The notes under the pieces are model-generated. The model worked only from the letters and a program-made list of their open reading frames with translations, did not search any database and was not told the DNA's origin. Below are positions 35,286-44,062 of a DNA stretch of 64,000 nucleotides, one piece after another; position 1 is the first letter of the stretch; every line of letters begins with the position of its first letter. This DNA is from Paraglaciecola sp. MB-3u-78. GTDB lineage: Bacteria > Pseudomonadota > Gammaproteobacteria > Enterobacterales > Alteromonadaceae. The DNA is taken from assembly GCF_002835935.1 (NCBI RefSeq), contig NZ_PJCF01000010.1, positions 62,001 to 126,000 on the forward strand, written 5' to 3'. The position numbers and the translations under genes were made by a program.

Positions 35286-35997
35286 TATGGCCGGGCTATG
35301 CCTAAGTTTTCTTGTTGGCGCACAAAGTGAGCAGGACATGATTGCTAAGGCACAGATGAAATTCAAAGCCACCTTCGTGAACTCAACGGCGATCAAATCA
35401 TTCGGGCCCTCCCCCATTGAAGGGCTTTATCAAATGCAGACGTTGAATGGATTGATGTATTACTACCCAGACAAGGAGCTGTTGGTATTCGGTAAGATAT
35501 ACGACAAAAACGGTGTCGATCTTTCAGCCCAGGTCGAACGAGCATCAAATCAAAAGCTAATAGACACACTCCCATTAGAAAGTGCGCTTGTGTTTGGGAA
35601 TCCTGATGCAGAAACGAGTTATGTAGAGATTACTAACCCCTATTGTGGTCACTGCATTAATTATAGCCGGTGGGCTGATAAACAGGACAGCTCCCATATC
35701 AAACGGTATGTCTTTTTCTTTGTCACCGACGGGGAAGGCAACATCGGTCAGGGGCGTGGCAAACAAGAAGCTATCCACATTCTATGCCATCCGGAAGATT
35801 ATTCGAAGATTTACAATCGTCAAAAAATCAGCCTCAAAACCTGCGAAGAGGGTTTAGCACGATTTGACCAGCATTCCGCTGCGATGAAGTTAATGGGTCC
35901 AACTGGTACCCCTAGTTTCATCGTGGATGGAAGACCCTTCGTCGGTTTCGACGAAGTACTTTTAACTAACCTCTATAGGAAAAGTCATGTTAAATAA
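35266..35997 (+). CDS. DsbC-like disulfide isomerase of the transfer system
   Basis: This 243-residue periplasmic protein has a signal peptide (residues 1-19), an N-terminal dimerisation domain (GLYQMQTLNGLMYYYPDKEL) and a thioredoxin fold with catalytic C127-G-H-C130 and the cis-proline loop TGTPSFIVDGR. It most likely shuffles disulfides in the cysteine-rich TraN and TraU proteins encoded downstream. DsbC-like genes sit in similar places in SXT/IncC-type transfer regions. It overlaps traA by 11 bases. Confidence 0.85.
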   Translation: MRSTLISMAGLCLSFLVGAQSEQDMIAKAQMKFKATFVNSTAIKSFGPSPIEGLYQMQTLNGLMYYYPDKELLVFGKIYDKNGVDLSAQVERASNQKLIDTLPLESALVFGNPDAETSYVEITNPYCGHCINYSRWADKQDSSHIKRYVFFFVTDGEGNIGQGRGKQEAIHILCHPEDYSKIYNRQKISLKTCEEGLARFDQHSAAMKLMGPTGTPSFIVDGRPFVGFDEVLLTNLYRKSHVK

Positions 35998-36292
35998 AAT
36001 TTATATTTCACCCAAGCAAATTTCGATTTTTTGCTTAGCTATGTTGGCGTCTGTCGCTGCTATGGCCATCGTTGCTCCAGCAGTCGGTTCACTAGGTTAT
36101 GACTTGTATGACATCTTTGTTCTACAAGGTATCCAAGGCGCACCTGGCTTCTTAGGTGGCGTTATCGGGATCGCCTATTCTGCGACAATGATGAACAGTG
36201 GTAATTGGAAGCTGCCAGCGCTGGGCGTTTTAGGATCTTCTGCGCTTATCAGAGCGGATGACATCACTACCAGTTTAGGGATGCTCATTTAA
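35987..36292 (+). CDS. traA: TraA-like pilin precursor
   Basis: This 101-residue protein has a long N-terminal leader (about residues 1-33) and two hydrophobic segments in the mature part (FVLQGIQGAPGFLGGVIGIA and LPALGVLGSSALI) separated by a polar turn, as in F-type propilin. Leader cleavage and possibly cyclisation or acetylation would give a pilin of about 70 residues. It is directly followed by traL with no gap. An S26 peptidase encoded at 47977 could process it. Confidence 0.75.
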   Translation: MLNKIYISPKQISIFCLAMLASVAAMAIVAPAVGSLGYDLYDIFVLQGIQGAPGFLGGVIGIAYSATMMNSGNWKLPALGVLGSSALIRADDITTSLGMLI

Positions 36293-36565
36293 ATGACTAA
36301 ACAGCGCCTATCTAGGTACCTTCATGAAGTGCCATTTATTATTTGGCTAGATATCCAAGAATGGGCGCTGATCCTAATTTGTTATGTGTTTTGGATTGCT
36401 GATCCGAGCCTGTTTAAATTTTTAGTCAGTCTTGCGATCCCATTTTTCATCATCCCACTGAAACGTCGTCAACCAAGAGGTTTTTTGGTGCACCTTATGT
36501 ATTACGCAGGATTCAAGTCAACAAGTTTTTATCCTCCCGTTCTAGCTAATAAGTATGAGGAATAA
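36293..36565 (+). CDS. traL: Conjugative transfer protein TraL
   Basis: This 90-residue protein has two or three hydrophobic segments (WALILICYVFWIADPSLFKF, FLVSLAIPFFIIPL) and the conserved ending with KRRQPRG and YYAGF typical of TraL. TraL is an inner-membrane part of the F-type secretion channel, equivalent to VirB3. The start follows the traA stop with no gap. Confidence 0.85.
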   Translation: MTKQRLSRYLHEVPFIIWLDIQEWALILICYVFWIADPSLFKFLVSLAIPFFIIPLKRRQPRGFLVHLMYYAGFKSTSFYPPVLANKYEE

Positions 36566-36567
36566 TC

Positions 36568-37161
36568 ATGGCCGAGTCTGAACAAACAAAGGCACGCCAA
36601 GCGCGAGTGAATCATTTCTTATCCAAGAACAGTAACCTTTTTACCGAAAATAAGGTGTTGAAATTTGGGTTTATTTGTTTGTGTCTAATGGTCGCATATC
36701 AACAAATATCTATTCCTCGAATGATTGAATCACAGCGCACTATTATCCTGCCCTCCCCCAACATTCAATATGAGATTGGACGTTTTAGTGCCAACAATGC
36801 CTATATATTTGATACCTCGCTTAGCATCTTGGCCTTTTACGAAAATGTGAATGCTGGGAATGTTGAAGCTTTCTTTAGTGCACTGTTGTTATACGCATCA
36901 CCTCAATATCACGGTGAGTTAAAAGATCTACTCAACAAACGTAAAAAAATCATAGTCAAATTAAAGAGTATTTCGTTTTTCACAGAATTTGTAGGTCATG
37001 GCGACATCACGGTAAAAGGCGATGAAATTTACATCATATATAACTATTACCGCCGTATTGGGGGCAAAGTGGAGTCTGCAGTTCGAAAAAGACTCACCAT
37101 TACCCACGTCATGCAGAACGGTCGTTTCATGATAACCAAAATTGCAGATAAAGAGGTCTAA
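36568..37161 (+). CDS. traE: Conjugative transfer protein TraE
   Basis: This 197-residue protein has a single N-terminal membrane anchor (LKFGFICLCLMVAYQQISI) and a periplasmic domain with VNAGNVEAFFSALLLYASPQ and the KRLTITHVMQNGRFMITKI strand pair. It matches TraE, the VirB8 counterpart that scaffolds the inner-membrane complex. It stands in the canonical L-E-K-B order with spacings of 2 bp or less. Confidence 0.85.
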   Translation: MAESEQTKARQARVNHFLSKNSNLFTENKVLKFGFICLCLMVAYQQISIPRMIESQRTIILPSPNIQYEIGRFSANNAYIFDTSLSILAFYENVNAGNVEAFFSALLLYASPQYHGELKDLLNKRKKIIVKLKSISFFTEFVGHGDITVKGDEIYIIYNYYRRIGGKVESAVRKRLTITHVMQNGRFMITKIADKEV

Positions 37162-37162
37162 A

Positions 37163-37888
37163 ATGAAAATTCTTCTCGCATTATTAACACTGATTAGTTC
37201 ACAAGTGCTGGCTGTTAATGTGCAACCTGATAAACCTCGTCAGCTGCAAATATCAGCCAAAGACGTGAATAGGGTGACCTGCGTAAATGGCATGATCCAG
37301 GATGTTTTTTATAGCGAAGAAAAGGTACAACAAGTGAGCGTAGCAGAGGACAAGGTGTTTATAAAACTGCCCATTAAGCAGGAAGGCGAAACCTTGACGT
37401 ACGCGAAAAACATAGTCGACTTCGACATCATCTGCGATGGACTGGCCTATAAGTTTTTTGCAGAGCCTAAAGAAAACTTGCGCGGTCAAATTATCTACTT
37501 AGGTGATCCTAATGTCACTCAGGCACTGCAGAATCTAAGGCAGTTGGATGGGATGGACAAAGAGGATCAATATGTACTGCTCGTTGATGCCGTATTAAGC
37601 AACGGTCGACTAAATAATCACGTTTACGACTCATTAGTTAAAGAGCAGGTTAAACAAACGTTAACTATCAATCACCGGGCATTATCGCTGCAAGAAAGTT
37701 ACCGATTCAACGGTGCAGGGCTTCGCATCAAGCACTATATATACCCTGCGAAAGCCACCGAAAAATTCACAGAAGAGCAATTCTTAATACCGCAAATTAG
37801 CACCCAAGCACGCGCCATAACCGTTCATCCTATGACGGTTAATGCAGATGGATACATTAATGTAATCGTTATTGAAGAGGTGCACTAA
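37163..37888 (+). CDS. traK: Type-F secretin-like protein TraK
   Basis: The start at 37163 gives a signal peptide (MKILLALLTLISSQVLA); AAAGAGG precedes it. The 241-residue protein has the strand-rich secretin-like N-domain (DVNRVTCVNGMIQDVFYSEE, VFIKLPI) and a C-terminal region (SLQESYRFNGAGLRIKHYI). TraK forms the outer-membrane-associated ring with TraV and TraB, as VirB9 does. Its TAA overlaps the traB ATG. Confidence 0.85.
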   Translation: MKILLALLTLISSQVLAVNVQPDKPRQLQISAKDVNRVTCVNGMIQDVFYSEEKVQQVSVAEDKVFIKLPIKQEGETLTYAKNIVDFDIICDGLAYKFFAEPKENLRGQIIYLGDPNVTQALQNLRQLDGMDKEDQYVLLVDAVLSNGRLNNHVYDSLVKEQVKQTLTINHRALSLQESYRFNGAGLRIKHYIYPAKATEKFTEEQFLIPQISTQARAITVHPMTVNADGYINVIVIEEVH

Positions 37889-39099
37889 TGAACAAATTTC
37901 AATTATGGTTTACGCACCTTGAACCCCAGCACAAGCAGAAATACATCAAGTTCGGCATTATTTCGTTTCTTGTTGTTGTTGTGTTGAGTTGGTATTTTTT
38001 GTCCGGCGAAGGGGACAAGCGAGACGCAGAGCAACGTGCAGTAAAAGAAGGTATGCAGCAGGAGGAAGTGTTAGATAATTTCGATCTAATGGCGGACGAC
38101 GTCTCAGAAACGTTCGCTAATCAGTTTGAAGCGCAAAACACGGCAATAGATCAAGCTATCACGACATCCGCTGAGGCGAGCAGTAAAACGGATCAATTAG
38201 CGCGCCAGATGACAGAAATGCTTGTCTTACTCAAGCAGGAAAAGGTAAACATACCACCAAGCAACGGGAATGAAAAAGGCTACTTTGAGTTACCTCAAGC
38301 ACAAGCTGAGGGGTATCAACCACCACCATCATTTCGCAATGACGACAATATTGAGATGCAAGACTCGGTAACCATCATAGGGACGATTGGTCGCGTCCAG
38401 GGAGCACGCCAACTGGCTGAAAAAAAAAGCCCAAAAGCAGAGCGGTATTTTCTACCGATATCTTTTGCCAAGGCTCAAACACTTCACGGTCTGCGCATTG
38501 TAACCAGTGAAGGGGCGATGGCCGATCCTGAGCAGCTTCTGATCAGAATTCAAGCCCCAAGCATTCTACCCAATTCAATTCGTTCTGACTTAGAGGGGTG
38601 TTTTGTCATGTCTAGTGTCACTGGCCATTTGGCAAAACGGCGGGTCGACCCGCAACTCGCTTATTTGTCTTGTCTTAATAAAAATGGTGAATCTGTCATA
38701 GAGGAAGAAGTACAAGGGTACGTTGTCGATTCCGACGGCAATAAAGGCATGAGTGCCAACATTGTTTCACAAATGAGTGATTTTATTTGGCGAGCACTGT
38801 TAACCGGCACGGTCGCAGGGATTGGTGAAGGCGTGAGTTTGGCAGGTGTACAAAACTCGATAACGGGTGGTGGCCAGGTGCAAACGTTTGATCCAAACAG
38901 GATCACGCAATCTGCGCTGGGTAATGGTTTAAAGAACGGCTCTGAAGCCATCCAAGACATATTTATCGATTTAGCTAAACAACATGCACCAGTGGCGGAA
39001 GTGGGTGGCACCAAACACGTGTATGTGGTCTTTCAAAAAGGGGTGTGGTTAAACATTAAGCCACGCTACACGACTGCAAATGCAGAAACCAAAAATTAG
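37888..39099 (+). CDS. traB: Conjugative transfer protein TraB
   Basis: This 403-residue VirB10 counterpart has an N-terminal cytoplasmic tail, a single membrane helix (FGIISFLVVVVLSWYFL, about residues 28-44), a coiled-coil region, a proline-containing linker and a C-terminal barrel domain (EGCFVMSSVTGHLAKRRVD, VYVVFQKGVWLNIKP). TraB spans from inner membrane to the TraK ring. The start overlaps the traK stop by one base. Confidence 0.88.
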   Translation: MNKFQLWFTHLEPQHKQKYIKFGIISFLVVVVLSWYFLSGEGDKRDAEQRAVKEGMQQEEVLDNFDLMADDVSETFANQFEAQNTAIDQAITTSAEASSKTDQLARQMTEMLVLLKQEKVNIPPSNGNEKGYFELPQAQAEGYQPPPSFRNDDNIEMQDSVTIIGTIGRVQGARQLAEKKSPKAERYFLPISFAKAQTLHGLRIVTSEGAMADPEQLLIRIQAPSILPNSIRSDLEGCFVMSSVTGHLAKRRVDPQLAYLSCLNKNGESVIEEEVQGYVVDSDGNKGMSANIVSQMSDFIWRALLTGTVAGIGEGVSLAGVQNSITGGGQVQTFDPNRITQSALGNGLKNGSEAIQDIFIDLAKQHAPVAEVGGTKHVYVVFQKGVWLNIKPRYTTANAETKN

Positions 39100-39107
39100 G
39101 AGGAATT

Positions 39108-39629
39108 ATGAACAAATTACTTGGATTTGTCTTATGTGTCACCTTGGGAATTTCTGGATGTTCTATTGTGCCCTATGAAGATGAATATGCTTGTAACATG
39201 CCAGGCTCACTCGGTAAATGTCAGAACATGACTGACTCATATCAAGAGGCGGTCACAGGTGTAGAGGTTGGGAAACCCATGGTGCCTGCATCACAAAGGG
39301 ATGATGAAGAGCAAGTTACATCATCGCCAAAAGATGGTATCGCAGGCACGCAATCACCTAAAGCGACCTCTTCGTCATACGACCGCTATATTGATAATTA
39401 TTACGCCCAATTAGGGCGCCTTATCGTAGAGCCCAAAAACCCCATCATTCGTCAACCGACTCAGATTCGTATGCTTGTATTACCTTACACCTCACAAGAC
39501 CAAGCAGTCATGTATATGTCTAGGCATGTTTACTGGGTACATCAACAACCACATTTCATTCAGGGTGACTATATGAAAAAACCGTCTGAAATATTGGACT
39601 CTCCAATGATGCATCACCAGGGTAAATAA
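39108..39629 (+). CDS. traV: Conjugative transfer lipoprotein TraV
   Basis: This 173-residue protein is a lipoprotein with lipobox GISGC (residues 14-18) and the family's short cysteine region after it (YACNMPGSLGKCQNM). It matches TraV, the VirB7-like outer-membrane lipoprotein. A GGAGGAATT sequence just before the ATG is a strong ribosome binding site. Its stop overlaps the traC start by one base. Confidence 0.85.
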   Translation: MNKLLGFVLCVTLGISGCSIVPYEDEYACNMPGSLGKCQNMTDSYQEAVTGVEVGKPMVPASQRDDEEQVTSSPKDGIAGTQSPKATSSSYDRYIDNYYAQLGRLIVEPKNPIIRQPTQIRMLVLPYTSQDQAVMYMSRHVYWVHQQPHFIQGDYMKKPSEILDSPMMHHQGK

Positions 39630-42154
39630 TGATGTTCAAACAATTAAAAGACATATTTATTGGGGATGGTGCGGCGACGTTAGGGGATATTAAAAGGCTC
39701 GTCGATAGATTAAAGATCAGTGACTATCTCCCGTATGTTAATTATGACGAAGGTGAAAAGGATTATTTCACCTTAGATAATCGCTTTGGTCATCTGTATG
39801 AATGCACCCCAGTGGTGTTTAAAAGTACTGAAACGATTAAAAATTTCAGGGCGTTAGTGAAATCACAATTACCTCGTAATACAGTCATCCAAGTGATCCA
39901 GCACGGATCACGACACATTAAACCAATAGTCGATGAACACAACGCATTAGTAAAGTTAGACAACCCCATTGCCACTAGGTCCCGTGAAGAAACCACTAAG
40001 ATGCTGTACGACTTTACCAACGGAAATGCTCAGTTATTTGGGAATAATATTCGGCATATTAGATTATTTTTCGCCATCACAAGTCTCGATCCGCTTTCAG
40101 AAGAACAACTGGCGATTTTTGAAAATAACTTAAAAAGTCTCAACATCAGGCCTACTAATGTCGTTCCAGGCAGATTAAGAGAGTGGTTAAGTACGTTTTT
40201 TGGGTACAGCGACAATACGGATTTGCCAAATGAAATAAGCCCTCACATACCCATTAGAAAACAAATAGCGAGTGCTGAAACGGTGCTGGAGTTCCATCCA
40301 AGAGAGAAATACGTGGATTTGGGTAACAAAGTGGGTCGATGTATCACCCCAAAGTTTTTACCTCACGCCATCGATGCAATAGAAGCAAATGGGTTACTCG
40401 GCGGTTACATGGGCCAAGATGATGACGGTAAACAGTTGCAGGGGGAATACCTATTCACGTTCACCATTTTCATGGGCAAAGAAAATCAAGAGATTGCAGA
40501 AAAAGATGCGCAAACAGTGAAAGCGCAGAAACTGTCTAAACAGGCCGCTAAGCGTATTGAAGAACTAAATTGGGCGGACAAACGCAAAGATAATGGTGAG
40601 GACTTTGTAAAAGTGATCCCCCAGTTGTGGATATTTGAACCCACAGTGGAAAAGCTTAATCATTCGACAACACGCGCAATCAAGATGTGGGAAAGTCTGG
40701 AGGGTTGCGAGATGCAGATAGAAACGATTTTGCAAAAAATTATGTTTATTAGCGCCCTCCCCTTTGGTCTTTACGAGCCAGAAAAAAACATTGGCACCAT
40801 TGACCGTCACTTTTATGTTGACTCAGAGGCGGTCGCTACGCTGGTTCCGATCACTGGTGACTTCAATGGTATGGGTGATCCGGTGTCGTTATTTATAGGC
40901 AGAAAAGGTCAACTTTGTTCATTTGATTTATTCGCTGATGAGTTCGAATCTTTTAACTTCTTTGTAGCGGCTAAAACTGGAGGGGGGAAGTCGAATTTAA
41001 TGAACTCCATAGTTAAGGATAATTTAGCAGTCGGGCGTGCCGTCAGGATCGCGTCAATGGGTTCTGATTATAAGAAACTTTCTGACTTGTTTAATGGCCG
41101 TTACCTTGACGTCGACAATTGTGAGCTTAATCCGTTTTATACCTCGGGATTAATTAACGCTCGCGACGAAGAGGACGTAAACGGCGCATTAGAAGCTATC
41201 CGCGCTGTGATATCTGAAATGGCGTTTGGTACCAACAAAGCAGTACAGGATAATTCTGATAATACGTTAATTGAGCATGCCGTAGGCGCAGCCTATAAAG
41301 CCGGTGATTATGAATTCCCGGTTGATGCAGTGTATGACTTCCTGCGCGGTTGGCCGGATAACTCACCGGACTGGACTGAACAAAAGAACATCGAAACGAT
41401 AAAGGATAAAGCCCAAGAAATCGCGTTTAACCTCGGTCCATTTAGAAAGAGTGGACGCTACGGCAAGATGTTTTGTGGGAATAGTCAATTTAATATTGCT
41501 GGTGATCAGTTTGTCGTTCTAGAACTGGAGAAGTTTTCAAAAAGTAAACAGTTACTTGGGGTTGCGTACCTGCAGGTGATGAATGCATTTACCGCAGATT
41601 TGTATGAATCTAATCGTGCCGATCCTCGAATTCTTATTTTCGAAGAGTTCAAAACACTGATGATGAAATTAGGGCTAGACGACAAGTCCAACTTCAAACA
41701 GGTTGTTGAGGAAGGTTATCGAAGGGCGCGCAAATATACCGGCTCTTTAGGGGTGGTTTTGCAAAGCGTTTTGGATATTCCTGATTTTGGTGATCTAGGA
41801 AAAGCATTTCAAGAGAACAGTAACACGCAGTTTTTACTGAAGTCTGATATCTATACAAAAGCCAGTGAACAAGGTGCTATTTCACAAGCAGGAATTGCCC
41901 TTGAACTGCTCAACTCTGTGAAGTTAGTGAAGAAGCACTATGCTGAACTTTATGTGAAAACCAACCTAGGTGAAGGGGTTATGCGCAGTGTACTCGACCC
42001 GTTCAATATGTTCTTAAATAGCTCAGAGGGCAAAGAGAAGGATATGTATGACCATGCTATTGCGTCTGGTATGAATCCTTATGAGGCACTGTGTCACTTA
42101 TCTAAAGTGCCCTATGATCTTAATCTGTGGAAGCAACGACAAAATGCAGCGTAA
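39629..42154 (+). CDS. traC: Type-F secretion ATPase TraC
   Basis: This 841-residue protein of the VirB4 class has the Walker A motif AAKTGGGKS (K454), a Walker B region RILIFEEFKTLM and the downstream YRRARKYTGSLGVVLQS segment of TraC proteins. The N-terminal half has the DYLPYVNYDEGEKDYFTLDN start typical of the family. TraC powers pilus assembly at the inner membrane. The length is normal and the frame intact. Confidence 0.92.
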   Translation: MMFKQLKDIFIGDGAATLGDIKRLVDRLKISDYLPYVNYDEGEKDYFTLDNRFGHLYECTPVVFKSTETIKNFRALVKSQLPRNTVIQVIQHGSRHIKPIVDEHNALVKLDNPIATRSREETTKMLYDFTNGNAQLFGNNIRHIRLFFAITSLDPLSEEQLAIFENNLKSLNIRPTNVVPGRLREWLSTFFGYSDNTDLPNEISPHIPIRKQIASAETVLEFHPREKYVDLGNKVGRCITPKFLPHAIDAIEANGLLGGYMGQDDDGKQLQGEYLFTFTIFMGKENQEIAEKDAQTVKAQKLSKQAAKRIEELNWADKRKDNGEDFVKVIPQLWIFEPTVEKLNHSTTRAIKMWESLEGCEMQIETILQKIMFISALPFGLYEPEKNIGTIDRHFYVDSEAVATLVPITGDFNGMGDPVSLFIGRKGQLCSFDLFADEFESFNFFVAAKTGGGKSNLMNSIVKDNLAVGRAVRIASMGSDYKKLSDLFNGRYLDVDNCELNPFYTSGLINARDEEDVNGALEAIRAVISEMAFGTNKAVQDNSDNTLIEHAVGAAYKAGDYEFPVDAVYDFLRGWPDNSPDWTEQKNIETIKDKAQEIAFNLGPFRKSGRYGKMFCGNSQFNIAGDQFVVLELEKFSKSKQLLGVAYLQVMNAFTADLYESNRADPRILIFEEFKTLMMKLGLDDKSNFKQVVEEGYRRARKYTGSLGVVLQSVLDIPDFGDLGKAFQENSNTQFLLKSDIYTKASEQGAISQAGIALELLNSVKLVKKHYAELYVKTNLGEGVMRSVLDPFNMFLNSSEGKEKDMYDHAIASGMNPYEALCHLSKVPYDLNLWKQRQNAA

Positions 42155-44060
42155 ATACTTAGGCGTTTACATCCTTACGCTAAGCACCTTACCTTTTTTG
42201 GTGTTAGGTCAAAGTGCGTCTGAAGACACCGCTGCGTATTATGCTAATGCAGAAAGTTTAAAAGGGAATGTGATTGATCCCATACTTAGCAGTAGCGCTG
42301 TTGTCTCTGCAGATGGTTCAACATTTAATGCCCAAGCTTCCTGTCAAGCAGAAAACGAATACTTGCGAGTATATGCCAGCGTGCAAATGGACGGTGATCT
42401 AGATGTCTCTGTCGTTCACGATCACAATTTGGACGGGGTATTTGCCCCGGTTCAGACAATCAGTGATGTTGCAGGTGTGTGTCACAATGGTTATGCAACG
42501 AATTGCAACAACGATTTCAGTAGCTGTGATTTTTTTGAATGGGCGGTTGATACATCATTAAATATAACTGGAACACCCTCCTCGCTTGCACAAGGTGGTG
42601 GGGTTGAAGGCTGTTATTGTATCAATAATAGCTGTGGCGCGGGGTTGTATTTCGTTAACCAAGAGAGAATTCACGACGATATTGGCACTGGCATCAGCTT
42701 GGCATTTCAAAGAACCAACCCGAGCTTTGGGATAACCAATGTGGTTGCTTCCGCTGGCATTACATCCTTTTTTGGACACGACCCAGATAGCTGTGACACA
42801 GCGGAAACATCGCAGCAAGTCTATTATGATAATCCTAGCAACATCCCGAGTGCAGCGTTCACTGCATCTGGCACCAGTGAGCTGTTTGCAAGCCTTAGCT
42901 CAGCGCAGTCTTCCGGACATACTACAACCAACCAAACCTGTTTCGAAGAACATGGAGCAGATATATTAGAACCGAGTCTCAGCGATATCATTGAAATAAC
43001 GCGCCTTAACGGAGTCGTTAACGTCAGTCCATGCGGCGCAAATTGCTTTTTAATCACAGTCGGACAACCTGGCGATAACTATCTAAATGGTGGCTCATGT
43101 ACGCAGTATAATCACAAAGTTGCATTTGATGTGAAACGCCCACAAGACATTAGTAATATCACGTTAATTGATGTTGCGCACGATGATGATTCGCTTATTC
43201 AGCACACGATTGGAACCACCACCACCAATATTTGGGTTTCCAACCTGTGGGACCCAACATCACCGCCAGCAAGGTGTGAAAGATCGCACAGTGATTACAC
43301 CTCAGTTAATCAGAATATTACCAATTTATTCGCGTCTGTAGGTGTTTTTGAAATGGACTTTTGGGGTTTAGTGGGTGACTTAGGTGAATTGTATATTCGT
43401 GTCCAAGTGAATATAACCCCAAGCTGTGAAACCACGCCTACCGTTGACAATACCTGTGGTTCGATTCCTTCCGATTGTTATTTGGATGCAGAGGAAATAG
43501 ATGGGGTGCAAACAGTTGTTAATACAGTAGGAACCGGATTGGTGCCGTTGCCTTCCTCACGCACATTTACCAGCGGTTCGTGCTCTGACACACTGAGTCG
43601 CCCATATTGGCGCATTGACAGAACATACAAATGCCCAGCGGCGGGTAGCACCTACGATTTCAGCGCCGGGCTTGACCGGGCTGTTATTATCAATAACTCT
43701 GCGTCGCCCACTGGTTATGACGATAAAAGGATTGTTAATGGTATAATGGTGCTTAATTCACAAACCCTAACGTTACCAGCATTACCAACGGTCGATCCGT
43801 GCCAACAAAGTTGCAAAACAAGTAAAGAAGTAGGTGAACTCGGAATTTCCACCATGGGACTGTCAGTGGGTATGCGCCCCGATGATACGCGTTTCGAATA
43901 CAGCTACAAAGCATGCGACGGACTAACCTGTCCACTAGAAGCCGGTGAAACCGTTGTCTCCGCGTGTGGCTGTTTAGACAGGTTTAGCGAAGCCGCGAGT
44001 GCTATCCAAGCATTTCGCCTAGCGGGCAAAGACTTCGTTTGCACAACGGAGACGCCTTAA
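42144..44060 (+). CDS. Cysteine-rich secreted protein, TraN-like first part
   Basis: The ATG at 42144 overlaps the traC end and gives a signal peptide (KYLGVYILTLSTLPFLVLG). The 638-residue protein is rich in cysteine with many Asn/Thr/Ser, and has strand-rich modules such as GVEGCYCINNSCGAGLYFVN and CDGLTCPLEAGETVVSACGC. These resemble the N-terminal and extracellular parts of large TraN proteins, which stabilise mating pairs at the recipient surface. It lacks the C-terminal TraN signature, which is in the next gene. It is therefore probably one half of a split TraN or a paralogous partner adhesin. Confidence 0.6.
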   Translation: MQRKYLGVYILTLSTLPFLVLGQSASEDTAAYYANAESLKGNVIDPILSSSAVVSADGSTFNAQASCQAENEYLRVYASVQMDGDLDVSVVHDHNLDGVFAPVQTISDVAGVCHNGYATNCNNDFSSCDFFEWAVDTSLNITGTPSSLAQGGGVEGCYCINNSCGAGLYFVNQERIHDDIGTGISLAFQRTNPSFGITNVVASAGITSFFGHDPDSCDTAETSQQVYYDNPSNIPSAAFTASGTSELFASLSSAQSSGHTTTNQTCFEEHGADILEPSLSDIIEITRLNGVVNVSPCGANCFLITVGQPGDNYLNGGSCTQYNHKVAFDVKRPQDISNITLIDVAHDDDSLIQHTIGTTTTNIWVSNLWDPTSPPARCERSHSDYTSVNQNITNLFASVGVFEMDFWGLVGDLGELYIRVQVNITPSCETTPTVDNTCGSIPSDCYLDAEEIDGVQTVVNTVGTGLVPLPSSRTFTSGSCSDTLSRPYWRIDRTYKCPAAGSTYDFSAGLDRAVIINNSASPTGYDDKRIVNGIMVLNSQTLTLPALPTVDPCQQSCKTSKEVGELGISTMGLSVGMRPDDTRFEYSYKACDGLTCPLEAGETVVSACGCLDRFSEAASAIQAFRLAGKDFVCTTETP

Positions 44061-44062
44061 TC